Part shown: positions 50,690-61,803 of the stretch, piece after piece | How positions within the stretch are numbered: the stretch's first letter is position 1 | Layout of the letters: the number at the start of each line of letters is the position of its first letter | NCBI RefSeq assembly: GCF_013343295.1 | Contig: NZ_CP049074.1 | Span: 372,001 to 436,000, forward strand | Length of the DNA stretch: 64,000 nt | Direction: 5' to 3' | Source: Metallosphaera tengchongensis | Lineage (GTDB): Archaea; Thermoproteota; Thermoprotei_A; Sulfolobales; Sulfolobaceae | Translations under genes and position numbers: made by a program | The notes under the pieces: model-generated | What the model saw: only the letters and a program-made list of their open reading frames with translations | Told to the model about the DNA's origin: nothing | Databases searched by the model: none

Positions 50690-50793
50690 TAATACCAACC
50701 GTTATCAGGAAACAGTTTGTTTATAGATAATACCAACCGTTATCAGGAAACGGTTTATTTATGGAAACAATAGCAGAAATGGTTTATTTATGG
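50690..50793 (+). repeat. Tandem promoter repeats upstream of nrdJ
   Basis: Two 37-bp units with a 38-bp period (50690-50726 and 50728-50764) share TAATACCAACCGTTATCAGG followed by AAAC(A/G)GTTT(G/A)TTTAT(A/G)G, with 3 mismatches. Part of the unit, GGTTTATTTATGG, recurs a third time at 50781-50793, with (A/G)AACAATA after it. Each unit carries AACCGT and ACGGTT (or ACAGTT) as an inverted repeat around TATCAGGAA, and a TATA-like TTTATTTATGG. The third copy is about 30 nt before the nrdJ ATG, a plausible working TATA. Confidence 0.7.
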
Positions 50794-50818
50794 GAACAAT
50801 ATATTTTAATAGATTCTC

Positions 50819-53275
50819 ATGCAGAGTGATACCAGTGTACTTTCCATCTCCAAGTTATCTGTAATAAAGAGGGATGGAAAACGTGAGGAGTTCAGGCTAG
50901 AGAAGATCTTATCAAAGTTAGGTTCAATCCCTGAAGAAATAATAGATGGGATAGTCAAGGATGTAGCCCAAAATTCCTCCGACAATGTAATTAGTAGTAG
51001 AGTTCTAGCAGATATAGTCGAGAGGAACTTAATTGAGGGATCTCTTGAGCATCCAGAACTAATGGAGTTGGCCAAGAGGTATGTCCTCGCTAGGATCTAC
51101 AACCATGTTTTCGGCAAGGGGAGGTGGAAGGAGTTCGATGGAAGGGATCTGCTCATAAGTTATAATGCCCTCAAGGTTCTAGAGGCTAGGTACCTTCTCA
51201 AGAACCCAGATACCCTGAGGTATATGGAGACGCCACAGATGATGTTCAGGAGAGTTGCCAGGCACTTGGCTAACGTTGAAAGCACAAGGAAACAGGAGAT
51301 AGAGGAGAAGTTCTACGAAATAATGTCTTCTCTCAAGTTCGTACCCAACACGCCTGCCTTGATGAACTCAGGCACTAGGCTAGGTATCCTCTCAGCTTGT
51401 TTCGTGTTGCCTGTTAAGGACTCCATGACCTCGGCTCAGGGTGACGGGATCTACGACACGTTAAGGGCCATGGCATTAGTCCACCAACAGGGAGGTGGGA
51501 CTGGCTTCGATTTCTCTGAGCTCAGACCTAAGGGCGACGTAGTCGCCTCAACAGCCGGGGTAGCATCAGGCCCTGTCTCGTTCATGAAGATCTTTGACGT
51601 CTCCACCGACGTGGTAAAGCAGGGAGGGAAGAGGAGGGGAGCTAACATGGGGGTGATGCACGCTTGGCATGCAGACGTGGAGGACTTTATCCACGCTAAG
51701 ACCGGGGAGTTAAAGGACGTCCAGCTACAGAACTTCAATATCTCTGTAGGTGTTTATGACTACTTCATGGAGGCAGTATTAAGGGAGGAGCAAGTCCCCC
51801 TTATTACGCCCAGAAAGACTAAGATCCCTGGGACTGACCACGAGTACTACATGGTAAAGGCAAGAAACTATATGCGGGAAGAGTGGGTACAGGAGGAAAT
51901 ACTTAGGGAGTTAGAGGAGAAGGGCTCTGTCTACCTGGACGAGAGTAAACTGATAACTGTGGACGAAGCGTTAGCAATTGCAGAGAAGGAGGGGGCCGTA
52001 GTCAGGTGGGTTAACGCAAGGACTATCTTCCAACAGGTTGTCAAGGGAGCTTGGGACAGCGGTGACCCTGGACTACTCTTCATAGATGAAATAAACAGGC
52101 GTCACCCAGTTTGGTACCTAGGTAAGATCCAGGCCACAAATCCCTGTGGTGAGGAACCCCTCCTCCCCTGGGAGTCATGCAATCTAGGCTCTTTAAACCT
52201 GGAGAAGTTCGTCATAGAGAAGGACGGTAAGGTCGTCATTGACTGGGAAGGGCTTAGGGATACCATAGAGTACGCCGTGAGGTTCTTGGACAACGTCGTG
52301 GACGCCAATAGGTACCCTCTACCCCAGATAGAACAGGCGACGAAGATGACTAGAAAGGTGGGTCTAGGAGTTATGGGGCTGGCCAGGATGTTGATAAAGC
52401 TAGGTATACCATATGACAGCGTCGACGCTATTTATGTTTCATATCTACTGGCTAAGTTCATATATTATCAGGCCATGAGGACTTCCATAGAACTGGCAAA
52501 AGAAAAGGGATCTTTCCCAGCCTATGACCCTATTAGGTACAGGGACGTGTGGGAATCTGCCAGGGAATTCGACGAACTCTTATCGATAGCTGGGGTGAAG
52601 GGAGAACCTTCGGAAGGGGTGAGGAGACTAATGCAAGAGGCTGAAAGGTTGGACATCTCCATCCTCAAGGACATGAGGCTCAGGTATGGGCTTAGGAACG
52701 CGACTGTGGTATCTGTAGCTCCAACCGGTACGATCTCTATCATTGCCGGCACCTCCTCCTCTATAGAGCCACTCTTTGCCTTAGCCTTCATTAGGAACGT
52801 AGCTGTGGGGAAGTTTATGGAGATTGACCCCCTCTTCCTAGAGTACCTCAGGAAATACGAACTTGATACCCCTGAAGTGGTGAAGAAAATAGCTGAGACG
52901 GGAGAGGTCGGGGACAACCCGTTTATGCCAAAGACCCTCAAGAGGCTTTTCAGAACTGCACATGAAGTGGAGCCAATCTACCACGTACTCCACCAGGCTA
53001 GCTGGCAACAGTGGAACGACTCAGGGACGTCCAAGACCATCAACTTGAGGAGCGAGGAAAAGGAGGACGTTGTAGAGAAGGTGTACTTACTAGCTTGGAA
53101 ACTTGGCATAAAGGGGATCACAGTGTATAGGGATAAGAGTAAGTCGCAACAGGTCATCTATTTCGGCATTAAGAAGGAAAGGGAAGAGAAGGCTAAACTC
53201 TCCATGAGGTTAGAGAAGAAGTTTGTCGAGGTAAATGAAAACTTCGCTGGCGGATGTAAGACCTGCGAATTGTGA
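50819..53275 (+). CDS. nrdJ: Ribonucleoside-diphosphate reductase, adenosylcobalamin-dependent (class II)
   Basis: Supplies deoxynucleotides by reducing ribonucleotides. The 818-residue protein begins with an ATP-cone ([18 protein letters not shown], about residues 13-31) for allosteric control. The catalytic barrel includes [47 protein letters not shown] (catalytic Cys and Glu), and [17 protein letters not shown]. It ends in GGCKTCEL, a redox-active CxxC. No NrdB radical subunit or NrdG activase is nearby, supporting class II. Transcription is probably governed by the tandem repeats just upstream. Confidence 0.9.
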   Translation: MQSDTSVLSISKLSVIKRDGKREEFRLEKILSKLGSIPEEIIDGIVKDVAQNSSDNVISSRVLADIVERNLIEGSLEHPELMELAKRYVLARIYNHVFGKGRWKEFDGRDLLISYNALKVLEARYLLKNPDTLRYMETPQMMFRRVARHLANVESTRKQEIEEKFYEIMSSLKFVPNTPALMNSGTRLGILSACFVLPVKDSMTSAQGDGIYDTLRAMALVHQQGGGTGFDFSELRPKGDVVASTAGVASGPVSFMKIFDVSTDVVKQGGKRRGANMGVMHAWHADVEDFIHAKTGELKDVQLQNFNISVGVYDYFMEAVLREEQVPLITPRKTKIPGTDHEYYMVKARNYMREEWVQEEILRELEEKGSVYLDESKLITVDEALAIAEKEGAVVRWVNARTIFQQVVKGAWDSGDPGLLFIDEINRRHPVWYLGKIQATNPCGEEPLLPWESCNLGSLNLEKFVIEKDGKVVIDWEGLRDTIEYAVRFLDNVVDANRYPLPQIEQATKMTRKVGLGVMGLARMLIKLGIPYDSVDAIYVSYLLAKFIYYQAMRTSIELAKEKGSFPAYDPIRYRDVWESAREFDELLSIAGVKGEPSEGVRRLMQEAERLDISILKDMRLRYGLRNATVVSVAPTGTISIIAGTSSSIEPLFALAFIRNVAVGKFMEIDPLFLEYLRKYELDTPEVVKKIAETGEVGDNPFMPKTLKRLFRTAHEVEPIYHVLHQASWQQWNDSGTSKTINLRSEEKEDVVEKVYLLAWKLGIKGITVYRDKSKSQQVIYFGIKKEREEKAKLSMRLEKKFVEVNENFAGGCKTCEL

Positions 53276-53379
53276 GCTGTGGATTTTTGCAGTGTACTCT
53301 ATATAAAATCTAAAAGATCTGCGTAATATAAGTTCATGTTTTTATATGTGTGTTTACAAATCATTAAAATGATAGAGTA

Positions 53380-53754
53380 ATGTCTTTGGTTCCACCCTGT
53401 GAGTTTTCGGTAAAGGAGCTGTTGCCTGCCATGAGGTCAGTAATAGCGACCAAGTTAGTGAAGGATAAGGGTTACCCGCTCTACAGGGCTGCCCTCGTAA
53501 TGGGTGTTACTCCTGCAGCCGTTGCGAATTACATGAACGGAAAGAGAGGTACAGCTATCAAGAGTATGATCGAAAAGGATCAGAGATTGATGGAGATGAT
53601 AGGGGATTTAGTTGACAAAATGGCCTCTTCAGGAAGCACTAATCAGCTCGCTACTTACTATTGCATATTATGTGCTGAAGGAAAGAGGGTTCTCAAGAGG
53701 AACGGAATATCTCTTCCCTCTTGCTTGTACGAGAGTAACTTGATGTTAAAGTGA
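53380..53754 (+). CDS. HTH transcriptional regulator with C-terminal cysteines
   Basis: A 124-residue protein with N-terminal PPCEFSVKELLPAMRSVIATKL, characteristic of a COG2522-type archaeal regulator (related to the DNA-binding part of ThiN-like proteins), and a helix-turn-helix GYPLYRAALVMGVTPAAVANYMNGKRG (about residues 31-57). The C-terminal half has CILC plus a further Cys (SLPSC), possibly a metal or Fe-S sensor. It follows nrdJ by ~100 nt with its own TATA-like region. Its 3' end overlaps the convergent gene by 9 nt. Confidence 0.75.
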   Translation: MSLVPPCEFSVKELLPAMRSVIATKLVKDKGYPLYRAALVMGVTPAAVANYMNGKRGTAIKSMIEKDQRLMEMIGDLVDKMASSGSTNQLATYYCILCAEGKRVLKRNGISLPSCLYESNLMLK

Positions 53755-54774
53755 CTTTTTCTTTAGAAGCCCTTCCAATAATTTCCTTATTTCGATCTTA
53801 AGTAAGAGTAGGCCCCATCTTCTCACTGGGACTTTGACTCTGTCAAATTCCGGTTCTAACTTATCTACGTGACCATCCCTAGGATCTACAACCTGGGTAG
53901 AGAGCAACCTACCTGCTAGATAGATTGTAGCAACTACGGGCCTACTTTCCAAATTGAGAATTCCAAGCGTTAGCGTTGAACTCCTATAGTCAAGATACAG
54001 TGGGACTACAGAGGACGGCTCAATCTTTATCAATGAGACTCTATATTTTGGCTTACAGTCTATGGGAATAATAGGGTTAACTAGGTTCCAAGCTAGCCTA
54101 TGGGGCTTGGTTTCGTTCCTCAACCCTTCTCTGTAAATTTGAACGTTTTCTTCCAGCTCGATTTCTCCAGAATTGAAACTAAAATTAAATGGTCTATTGG
54201 ACACTAGGGTGAGGGAATTGGATATTCCTTCAATTGAGATCATGGAGGTAGTCAAGCTCAAGCTTGAGGATGGGCCAACGGATGATATATAGAGCGGATT
54301 GAGATAGTGAAACTTGGCATTGAACAAGTTAAGATTCCTAATTTTCTGGAAATTGGGATCAGGTTCCTTCACCTGCCCCTCCCCCACCTCTCCTGGGGCT
54401 TTCCTAGCAAGTTTCCCTCCATCTATAACTTCCCTTTCCCACGGTGATGGATTGATAAATCCCTCGCCTTCAGAGCATGGAATCAAATCCATAGCTAAGG
54501 AGACAAAGGAATTGTTGTCTATACTTTGGAAAGCCCAGGGGAAAGAGCCGTGAACTAGAGGAGAGGAAGCTTCCAGCGTTTCACCTTCACCTTTTACCTT
54601 GACAATACTTTCATCAGGTCCATGTAGTTCGAGGTTTTTCCTCCACTCTAAAGAAAGATTCAAGATTCTCGATATGAGCGGAAGCTGTTCGAGTTTCATT
54701 AAATCCTCGTTTATATAAACTGTGTCTCCTCTTCTCACTCCTAGACTTTTTTCTAGATTTTCTTCCAAAAGCAT
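53746..54774 (-). CDS. Uncharacterised 342-aa protein with beta-sandwich-like C-terminus
   Basis: I do not recognise this protein. Residues ~20-140 are polar and proline-rich (SPLVHGSFPWAFQS, NPSPWEREVIDGG), and residues ~150-330 alternate strands (SSLSLTTSMISIEG; STLTLGILNLESRPVVATIYL; HVDKLEPEFDRVKVPVRRWG) like a beta-sandwich of the type attached to glycoside hydrolases. There is no signal peptide or membrane helix. It stands alone between an HTH gene (9-nt convergent overlap) and a ~280-bp empty gap. Confidence 0.55.
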   Translation of the reverse strand: MLLEENLEKSLGVRRGDTVYINEDLMKLEQLPLISRILNLSLEWRKNLELHGPDESIVKVKGEGETLEASSPLVHGSFPWAFQSIDNNSFVSLAMDLIPCSEGEGFINPSPWEREVIDGGKLARKAPGEVGEGQVKEPDPNFQKIRNLNLFNAKFHYLNPLYISSVGPSSSLSLTTSMISIEGISNSLTLVSNRPFNFSFNSGEIELEENVQIYREGLRNETKPHRLAWNLVNPIIPIDCKPKYRVSLIKIEPSSVVPLYLDYRSSTLTLGILNLESRPVVATIYLAGRLLSTQVVDPRDGHVDKLEPEFDRVKVPVRRWGLLLLKIEIRKLLEGLLKKKSL

Positions 54775-55052
54775 ATCTTAATCAGGTAAAAAGAGGCTCT
54801 AATAAAAGGTATTCCATTTCTTTAAATCTTTCCTTAGATCAGAAAACCTAATGTACGGAATAAGAAAAGCGTAAAACCTTCAGATCTTCATCGCGAGATT
54901 CTTACAAATCAAGAGTGCTACACCCCCATTTCTACTTCGAAGATCCCACGGACATAATAACTTCCTCAGTTCCCTCAAGTGAAAAGGTGAATTGGATCCG
55001 ACAAATGCCTTTTCGTCACCATCTCAGGTTCGGGGGTAACTCTTCATCTTTA

Positions 55053-56939
55053 CTATTCTTGCATTACTTGCTTTATTAGTTCTGCCACTCTCTTTCCTTC
55101 GGCTTTCCCTCTAACCCTTTCCATCACTTTTCCCATTAGGTACCCGAAAGCCTTATCTCCCTTTGCCCTTATCTCTTCCTTGTTCTCGTTTATTATATTT
55201 TCTATTATTTTTATTAATTCATCATCTGATATCTTAGAGTATTTGGCTATAATGGAACTTAAGGTCTCTTTGGCATCCGGCATTGAAAATTCCAGCAATA
55301 TCTGAGGTATTGAGTCCTTGTTTATCTTTCCATCGTAGACGTTAGCTATAAGGGTCTCGATAACTTCGTCGGTTATCTTATCTAGATTACCCCCCTGTGA
55401 TTTAACGTATTTCAGAGTGTTCTCCAAAAGAGTCGCAATTACCATAGATGAAACCCTCCCTCCATACTTCATGTATAGGTGCTCAAAAAGGTCTAGTCTA
55501 GGACTGTTGAGAATCTGTTTTGCTACCTCTTCATTCAATCCTAGCTTTAACAGGCTTTTGAGCTTCTCCTCAGGAGAAGGAGGTATTAGTTTCTGAGCCA
55601 TTTCAAGCAGGGATTTAGAGGCTATGGGAGGGATGTCAGTCTCAGGATACATTCTAGCAGACCCAGGCTGGGGTCTCATAAATTTGCTCGTTCCGTCCTC
55701 ATTGGCAGCTCTGGTTTCCTTTGGTACCCCGTCGAAGGCTTGAAGCAACCTGTCCCTTATAACTGAGGATGCCTTCTCCACCTTGTCCTTAGGCCCAACG
55801 ACCAGGATGAAGCCGTCAGTTTGCTCTATGCTAAGCTCTTTAACTACCTTCTCCACCTCCTCCTTAGTTATTCCGTAGTTGGGAAGCTCATCTGAATGAA
55901 ATATCCCGCCTAGTCCGGCGAGGGCCTTCACGTAGTCCGAAATTTCTGTTCCAAACCTCCTCCCAGGCATTAACTCCCTTCCAATAAGACCTTTAAACCC
56001 TGGCACACGGAAACCTAGAACTATACCTCCTCTTCTCAGCTCAGATTGAACCAACCTACTTTTAGCGGACGCGAATAAGGAAGAAAGGTCTTTGATCTGG
56101 AATCTTTCAGCAAACTGCTTCTTATCCAAACGGGATCTTAATTCCTCTCTGAGCTTTAAAAGCTCATGCTGTCTTCTTGCCTCATTTTCTATAATCTTTG
56201 GAATTAAATCTAAATCTTGGACTCCTTTAATCTCAACCTTAACCCCTCCAGAAATTGAAACGTTTAGGTCTTGCCTAATGGTTCCTAGCCCCCTCTTCAC
56301 CTTTCCAGTAAGTCTCAGCATCTGTCCAATCAGAAGCGCTACTCTCTTAGCCTGCTCCGGGCTCCTAATGTCTGGTCCTGTGGAAATTTCTATGAGAGGA
56401 ATCCCTAGCCTATCTAGGCTATACTTAACAAAGTCCTGACCCTCCTCTATTTTCCTGGCTGCATCCTCCTCGATGGCTACGGTTTGAATTGAGATATCCC
56501 CATCAACGTCCTTCACTCGGCCGCCTAGCCCCACTATGGCGGTCCTCTGAAATCCTGAGGTGTTTGAACCATCAATCACGACTTTCCTCATTACGAATAT
56601 TTCATCTATCGGTTGTCCGTTAAAGGCCAAGGTCATGGCAACACCAAGCGCTAAAGCGTCCTTATTCATGGGATGAGGCGGCTCCTCATCGCACTCCACA
56701 AGGCAACTGGATTTCTGAGGGATTTGATAGAGGAACCTCTTTCCCTTTTCCCACTCAAAGAACGCCGCAGTATCTACCTGTCCGAGCTCACTTACAACGG
56801 GCCTTAGATACCTTTCCAGTTTACCTCCATCAGTTTCATCCAAGAGAGTAGGGCAGTCACAAAATAGTTTATGACCCGTATTCAATTGTTGATGGATTTC
56901 CAGACCTACCCTTAATCCAAGCTTCTCGTATTCACTCAT
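55053..56939 (-). CDS. gatE: Glutamyl-tRNA(Gln) amidotransferase subunit E
   Basis: With GatD it converts Glu-tRNA(Gln) to Gln-tRNA(Gln), the archaeal route to glutaminyl-tRNA. It begins [19 protein letters not shown], carries the GatB/E core with [13 protein letters not shown] and [16 protein letters not shown], an AspRS-like insert (about 270-400), and a C-terminal tRNA-binding tail with [23 protein letters not shown] 56939 (628 aa) is chosen since it starts at the conserved GLRVGLEIH region and leaves an 8-nt overlap with gatD; the longest frame (56993) overlaps more. Confidence 0.94.
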   Translation of the reverse strand: MSEYEKLGLRVGLEIHQQLNTGHKLFCDCPTLLDETDGGKLERYLRPVVSELGQVDTAAFFEWEKGKRFLYQIPQKSSCLVECDEEPPHPMNKDALALGVAMTLAFNGQPIDEIFVMRKVVIDGSNTSGFQRTAIVGLGGRVKDVDGDISIQTVAIEEDAARKIEEGQDFVKYSLDRLGIPLIEISTGPDIRSPEQAKRVALLIGQMLRLTGKVKRGLGTIRQDLNVSISGGVKVEIKGVQDLDLIPKIIENEARRQHELLKLREELRSRLDKKQFAERFQIKDLSSLFASAKSRLVQSELRRGGIVLGFRVPGFKGLIGRELMPGRRFGTEISDYVKALAGLGGIFHSDELPNYGITKEEVEKVVKELSIEQTDGFILVVGPKDKVEKASSVIRDRLLQAFDGVPKETRAANEDGTSKFMRPQPGSARMYPETDIPPIASKSLLEMAQKLIPPSPEEKLKSLLKLGLNEEVAKQILNSPRLDLFEHLYMKYGGRVSSMVIATLLENTLKYVKSQGGNLDKITDEVIETLIANVYDGKINKDSIPQILLEFSMPDAKETLSSIIAKYSKISDDELIKIIENIINENKEEIRAKGDKAFGYLMGKVMERVRGKAEGKRVAELIKQVMQE

Positions 56940-58251
56940 GATCCCACCTAGGAAACAGATCAAGGGAGTGTCTCGTATTATACTCACCGACAAGATTGGT
57001 GAGCATAATCCCCCTTACTGCGTCAAGGTCATCCTCGTGACCTAGTGCCCACATTAATTTGACTAAGGCGACCTCAGGTAGTATATCGCCCAATGGGGTC
57101 ACTCCTGACTGTTGAAGTAATCTCCCCGTTTGGTAAACGTTCATGTTGACCCTTCCAAACAGACATTGAGAAGTCATTCCAACAAATATACCTTCTTTAG
57201 TTGCTTTTTTGAAGACCTCTAGGAAATCCGTGGACGTGTGCCCTAGGCCAGTTCCCTCTATAATTATCCCTCTAACACCTGAGGCTATCAACGTATCCAC
57301 TATGTCTGGTCTTAATCCTGGATAAAACTTGAGAAGGAAAACGTTCTGATTAAATTTTGGGGAAGCCTTTATTGTATCGTTCCTTTTAATGAAGTCACTC
57401 CTCAGGACTTTAATGGCTTTCTCCTTGGGGAAAACCTTAGCTAAGGGCTTGTCATTAATGCTTTGGAAAGCGTCCCTCCTGCTCGTGTGCATTTTCCTGA
57501 CCTTTACCCCCCTATGGGCTACAGTATATGTGTCTGAGCTCTCTCCGTGCATGTTTACCACAACTTCTCCGAAGGGAGCTTCCTTTGCTAGGATGACCGA
57601 GGAAATTAAATTGATAGCGGAGTCACTACTTGGCCTGTCACTGCTTCTCTGGGATCCAACCAGCACCACCGGTCCTGGAAGCCCAATAAGGGAGAAGGCC
57701 AGGGCCGCTGCTGTGTAAGTCATGGTATCCGTTCCGTGGGCTACTACTACCCCTTCATGCCCTTCATCGAATGCCCTCTTCACGGATTCCGCGATCTTAA
57801 TCCAAAACTCAGGCTTCATGTTCTCACTTAATATACTGAAAAGAATTTCTGCTGAAACTGAAGCTATTTCCTGAATCTCTGGCGCAAACCTCAAGATTTC
57901 TTCTGTGGTCAGGGCAGGTCTAACTGCACCGGTCTCATACTCTACTCTGCTCACGATTGTACCTCCTGTGCTTATTATTCTCACCTCGCCCTTCTCCCGA
58001 TTTTCCCTGTACTCTGACTGATCCACTCTTAGGCGCTTACTTATCAACCTCACCTGGGCCCCACTTAAAGAGAACCCTGCGTTGTAGCCGTTGTCTAGTT
58101 TAACGACAACTATGGAGTCATCCTCTGAATAAGAGGGCATTAAAATTCCTTCCACCTTGATCCCGTTTTTTTCAATTTCTATAATATCTCCTACATCAAC
58201 ATTCAATGATTTCAATGTTTCAAAAGCCTTTCCCCTATATCCTTCTAACAT
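56932..58251 (-). CDS. gatD: Glutamyl-tRNA(Gln) amidotransferase subunit D
   Basis: The asparaginase-like subunit of GatDE that releases ammonia from glutamine. The 439-residue protein has an N-terminal small beta domain (about 1-85) and the asparaginase motifs [18 protein letters not shown] and [16 protein letters not shown]. It precedes gatE on the same strand with an 8-nt overlap, so the two subunits are co-translated. Confidence 0.95.
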   Translation of the reverse strand: MLEGYRGKAFETLKSLNVDVGDIIEIEKNGIKVEGILMPSYSEDDSIVVVKLDNGYNAGFSLSGAQVRLISKRLRVDQSEYRENREKGEVRIISTGGTIVSRVEYETGAVRPALTTEEILRFAPEIQEIASVSAEILFSILSENMKPEFWIKIAESVKRAFDEGHEGVVVAHGTDTMTYTAAALAFSLIGLPGPVVLVGSQRSSDRPSSDSAINLISSVILAKEAPFGEVVVNMHGESSDTYTVAHRGVKVRKMHTSRRDAFQSINDKPLAKVFPKEKAIKVLRSDFIKRNDTIKASPKFNQNVFLLKFYPGLRPDIVDTLIASGVRGIIIEGTGLGHTSTDFLEVFKKATKEGIFVGMTSQCLFGRVNMNVYQTGRLLQQSGVTPLGDILPEVALVKLMWALGHEDDLDAVRGIMLTNLVGEYNTRHSLDLFPRWDHE

Positions 58252-58285
58252 TTTAGAAGTAGTGGGGGAAAATATTTAAAAAACC

Positions 58286-58459
58286 TTACATTCTTCTTGA
58301 CGCGCGCTGAGGTCTTTGTTCCTTCTGCTTCAATACTCTCTTCTCGTACTCTATCCTGTTCCTTACTCTTGGGACTTCTTTGTGTCTCTCTTTAGCCTGT
58401 ATCTTAGGAGTTTGACCTCTCACTTTTCCTGCTTTGGTTAGCGAACCATGGGATGGCAT
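58286..58459 (-). CDS. rps30e: Small ribosomal subunit protein eS30 (S30e)
   Basis: A 57-residue, highly basic protein read directly from the minus strand: it starts [20 protein letters not shown] and ends [10 protein letters not shown]. The opening [16 protein letters not shown] and central [10 protein letters not shown] match archaeal eS30, the short unfused form. The ATG (58459-58457) and the stop (TAA, 58288-58286) are clear. It lies 34 nt upstream of gatD on the same strand and diverges from nop5 across 70 bp with shared TATA-like TTTAAA. Confidence 0.88.
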   Translation of the reverse strand: MPSHGSLTKAGKVRGQTPKIQAKERHKEVPRVRNRIEYEKRVLKQKEQRPQRASRRM

Positions 58460-58529
58460 AGTGTTCAGTTATATTGTGGTAAAACAAGACATTTAAACTT
58501 AAAGCATAACTGACATCGGGGCTTACTCA

Positions 58530-59762
58530 ATGAAAGTTTATTTAGCGGAACACACAATTGGGTCCTTTGCCTTCGACGAGGATGGAAAGCTTATAGACTA
58601 CGTTTTGAACCCGAAGGAGCTGGGAAAGATTGTTGATATACTAATAAACTCAGAGAAGGGAGAACCCATGCCATCCACACTAGAGCTTTTGCAGAAAGTG
58701 AAACCAACCGAAGTCGTTCTGGAAAGCGAGAGTGAAAGCGCAAAGATGCAAAGCCTAGGACTGAAGGTCACATCTAAACCACATCACTTGGGCACTAAAA
58801 CCTTGAGGAACTCCCTTGTTGAGTATGCGATTAAAACTAAGTTTGCTGAAAATCAGGACGAGGTTTATGACTTTCTTTATCAAGTGTCCTTGGAGTACAC
58901 CAGGAGGAAACTAAGAAGAGCAGCTCAGAAGAGGGATCTCCTAGCTATTCAAGCTATACGGGCAATAGACGATATTGACAAGACGATTAACTTGTTCTCT
59001 GAAAGGCTTAGGGAGTGGTATAGTATACATTTCCCAGAAATGGATAAAATGATAGAGGATCACGAGCAGTACTCAAGGATAGTGTCAAACATAGGGTACA
59101 GGGACAACGTCACGGAGGATCAACTACTTCAATTGGGTTTGAATGAACAGAAGGCGAGGAAACTTTTCGATGCTTCAAAGAAAAGCATAGGGGCTGACAT
59201 ATCTGAGGCTGATATAAACTCCATCAAGGACTTAGCTGACACGATTCTGTCTCTTTATAAACTGAGAAATTCACTTTACGATTATCTAGATTCCATAATG
59301 AGGGAAGTCGCACCTAACGTGACTGCCCTAGTTGGACCCACTTTGGGCGCTAGATTGTTGAGCCTCGCTGGCAGCTTGGAGGAACTTTCTAAGATGCCAG
59401 CTAGCACCATTCAGGTTCTAGGGGCTGAGAAAGCTTTATTCAGGGCTCTAAAGAGCGGAAGCAGGCCTCCCAAACATGGAATAATATTCCAATATCCAGC
59501 AATTCACGTCTCCCCCAGATGGCAACGAGGTAAGATAGCCAGAGCTTTAGCGGCTAAGTTGGCGATAGCTTCAAGGATAGATGCATACAGCGGGAGGTTC
59601 ATCGGAACTCAACTTGTAGATCAGATGAACAGGAGGATTGAGGAGATAAAGACTAAGTATGCACAGCCTCCGCCTAGAAAGGCACAGCCCCCTAAGGATC
59701 AAGGCGAAAGGAGGGAAGGCAAGAAAGAGCATAAAAAGGGAAAAAAGGGTAAGAGAAGATAG
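58530..59762 (+). CDS. nop5: C/D box RNP core protein Nop5 (Nop56/58-like)
   Basis: Scaffold of archaeal C/D box 2'-O-methylation particles, joining L7Ae-bound RNA to fibrillarin. The 410-residue protein has an N-terminal fibrillarin-binding domain, a central coiled coil (about 110-230) and a NOP domain with [24 protein letters not shown] and [21 protein letters not shown], then a Lys/Pro-rich tail. It is followed 14 nt later by fibrillarin. A candidate guide RNA is at 7486-7544. Confidence 0.95.
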   Translation: MKVYLAEHTIGSFAFDEDGKLIDYVLNPKELGKIVDILINSEKGEPMPSTLELLQKVKPTEVVLESESESAKMQSLGLKVTSKPHHLGTKTLRNSLVEYAIKTKFAENQDEVYDFLYQVSLEYTRRKLRRAAQKRDLLAIQAIRAIDDIDKTINLFSERLREWYSIHFPEMDKMIEDHEQYSRIVSNIGYRDNVTEDQLLQLGLNEQKARKLFDASKKSIGADISEADINSIKDLADTILSLYKLRNSLYDYLDSIMREVAPNVTALVGPTLGARLLSLAGSLEELSKMPASTIQVLGAEKALFRALKSGSRPPKHGIIFQYPAIHVSPRWQRGKIARALAAKLAIASRIDAYSGRFIGTQLVDQMNRRIEEIKTKYAQPPPRKAQPPKDQGERREGKKEHKKGKKGKRR

Positions 59763-59776
59763 GAGCTTGAGTAATC

Positions 59777-60478
59777 ATGTCTGAAACTCTTGACACTATA
59801 AAAGAGTCTGGGATGGAGAACGTTTACGAGTGCATTTACAATGATGGGACTGTAAGGCTTTGCACGAAGAACCTAGCTAAGGGATTTACAGTTTACGGAG
59901 AGAGAACTGTGAACTTTAAGGGTGTAGAATATAGGGAGTGGAACGCCTTCAGGAGTAAGTTGGCTGGAGCTATATTGAAGGGGTTGAAGGAGAACCCGGT
60001 CAAAAAAGGCTCAAAGGTTCTTTATTTAGGAGCTGCGTCTGGCACTACACCGAGTCACATCTCCGACATAGTAGAGAAAGAAGGAAAAGTATTCGGAGTT
60101 GAGTTCTCCCCTAGGGTTGTAAGAGAGTTAATACTTGTAGCTCAGCATAGGCCCAACCTTTTCCCTATCCTAGCAGACGCTAGATTCCCCCACACATACT
60201 CTTCCCTAATAGAGGACGTTGAGATACTGTATGTTGATATCGCTCAGCCGGATCAAACGGACATAGCAATTTATAACGCGCGTTATTTCCTAAAAGAGGG
60301 AGGAAGCCTGCTGTTGGCAATAAAGGCCAGAAGCATAGACGTCACTAAGGACCCATCTGAGATATTTAAAGCGGAAGCAGAGAAGTTGAGCAGAGAAGGT
60401 TTCGATATATCTCAGATAATAAATCTAACTCCGTACGACAAGGACCACGCCATGGTATTAGCCAAGTTCAAGGGCTGA
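59777..60478 (+). CDS. flpA: Fibrillarin-like rRNA/tRNA 2'-O-methyltransferase
   Basis: The catalytic subunit of C/D box RNPs, using S-adenosylmethionine. The 233-residue protein has the SAM motif [43 protein letters not shown] and the C-terminal [12 protein letters not shown]. The N-terminal short beta domain fits archaeal fibrillarin. It sits between nop5 and a DUF61 gene in one rightward operon. Confidence 0.96.
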   Translation: MSETLDTIKESGMENVYECIYNDGTVRLCTKNLAKGFTVYGERTVNFKGVEYREWNAFRSKLAGAILKGLKENPVKKGSKVLYLGAASGTTPSHISDIVEKEGKVFGVEFSPRVVRELILVAQHRPNLFPILADARFPHTYSSLIEDVEILYVDIAQPDQTDIAIYNARYFLKEGGSLLLAIKARSIDVTKDPSEIFKAEAEKLSREGFDISQIINLTPYDKDHAMVLAKFKG

Positions 60479-60482
60479 GCCA

Positions 60483-60896
60483 TTGTTCGATAAAATCTTC
60501 CAGATAGGACTAAGGGATATCTTAGATTCTATGCCAGCGGAATACGTTACTCTAAAGGAAGCTCTAGACGGTAAGTTGGAAATTTCTCTACATAATGGAC
60601 TAAAGCACCGCTTTGATATTAACGAAGTAAAGAAGATCTCTTCCGTGGTTCCCCTATACCTTTGGTCAATGGTGAGGATACCATTTATCATAGTTAAGTT
60701 ACAGACTCCTGGAGAATATTCAATAAACGGATCAGAGTGGGATAGGAAGGCTATATCTATGGTTCTTCAGGATTCGAGGACGGTAATTTCTGTAGGACAA
60801 ATGGAATCCCTTTTGAGGGAGTTTAAATCATTAATATTTATTACCCTTGGTTATGATAGTATTTCTGAAGAGAGCATCAAAGAGGAAGGTTTATAA
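60483..60896 (+). CDS. DUF61 family protein
   Basis: A 137-residue protein I recall as the archaeal DUF61/UPF0216 family: [28 protein letters not shown] near the N-terminus, then [26 protein letters not shown]. Function unknown. The start is TTG 60483, 4 nt after the fibrillarin stop, suggesting translational coupling. The operon context with nop5/fib and trm1 hints at an RNA-modification or translation role. Confidence 0.75.
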   Translation: MFDKIFQIGLRDILDSMPAEYVTLKEALDGKLEISLHNGLKHRFDINEVKKISSVVPLYLWSMVRIPFIIVKLQTPGEYSINGSEWDRKAISMVLQDSRTVISVGQMESLLREFKSLIFITLGYDSISEESIKEEGL

Positions 60897-60897
60897 C

Positions 60898-61803
60898 ATG
60901 ATGCCTAAACTTTTTGAAGAGGTATTGGAATTACTTCATGAAGAGAGTGTAAATTTCACTCTGATAGAGTACCCGGAGAAGACTAGAAAATCAATAGATA
61001 TTATAGCAAAGGGATACAAGGACAGAAGATTTGTTATTAAAGTATCCTCAGAAAAAATTTCAAAGGAGGAGGCAAAGGATCTAAGAAACTTCTCCGCGGT
61101 TGTTGGAGGTATGCCCATAATAATCACCGAGGAAACGGAAGAGGACATTGCAATTGGCAAGGACAACGTGGTCGGACTTTCGTTAGAGGGGCTAATAAAA
61201 GCTGTAAGGGGAGAGAAGATTTACATATATAGAACCAGGGGAGGGATATTTGTAAAAATTAAATCGGATGTACTAAGGAGAAAGAGGACGGAAATGAATT
61301 ACAGTATGGGTGACCTATCCAAAATACTGGGAGTTTCCAGGAAAACCATCTACGATTACGAGAACGGAGAGTCAGATGTGTCCATTGAGGTCGCAGAGAA
61401 GTTAGTCGATTTGTTCGGAGAGGAGGTCATAGGTGACGTCTGTGAGTATTCAAAATTGAAACTTCAGGTAGAAGAAGGGGAAGAAGGAGATACCATAAGC
61501 TCTAGGATAGCAAAGAACTTGAGCGAGATAGGTTTTAAATCAACGTCAGTCAGGTTTACTGCAGTGGACGTAGCAGCTTCAAAGGGTTCTAAGAAGGTTT
61601 TGATAACCATTGAGCCCAGGAACTCTGAGCTGATAGAGAAGAAGCTCAGGGAAGCGTCAAAAATAGCCAACGAGCTGATGTCAGAACTTCTAATAGTAGT
61701 GAGGAGCGCATCCTTAGCAAATAAGCTCAGGAAGGATGGATTTAAAACCCTCATGTCCGATGCTATCAGTAGCCTGGATAATGAGGTTAATAGAGACAGT
61801 TGA
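60898..61803 (+). CDS. XRE-type HTH regulatory protein (archaeal COG1395 type)
   Basis: A ~301-residue protein with an N-terminal restriction-like domain (about 1-115: [20 protein letters not shown]) and a central lambda-repressor-type helix-turn-helix ([27 protein letters not shown], about residues 134-160), then a C-terminal alpha/beta region. This matches archaeal putative HTH regulators of COG1395. ATG 60898 lies 1 nt after the DUF61 stop; the longest frame begins earlier in the upstream gene and is less likely. It overlaps trm1 by 23 nt. Confidence 0.78.
   Translation: MMPKLFEEVLELLHEESVNFTLIEYPEKTRKSIDIIAKGYKDRRFVIKVSSEKISKEEAKDLRNFSAVVGGMPIIITEETEEDIAIGKDNVVGLSLEGLIKAVRGEKIYIYRTRGGIFVKIKSDVLRRKRTEMNYSMGDLSKILGVSRKTIYDYENGESDVSIEVAEKLVDLFGEEVIGDVCEYSKLKLQVEEGEEGDTISSRIAKNLSEIGFKSTSVRFTAVDVAASKGSKKVLITIEPRNSELIEKKLREASKIANELMSELLIVVRSASLANKLRKDGFKTLMSDAISSLDNEVNRDS

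Noticed and set aside
50690-50793. Could the nrdJ-upstream repeats be a CRISPR array?
   Set aside because: Only two near-adjacent units with 1-nt separation, no spacers of ~35-45 nt, and no cas genes in the window.
54775-55052. Possible RNA gene in the gap upstream of gatE's 3' end
   Set aside because: Scattered GTGACGA and CTGA-like words on the minus strand do not form a consistent C/D or other RNA layout.
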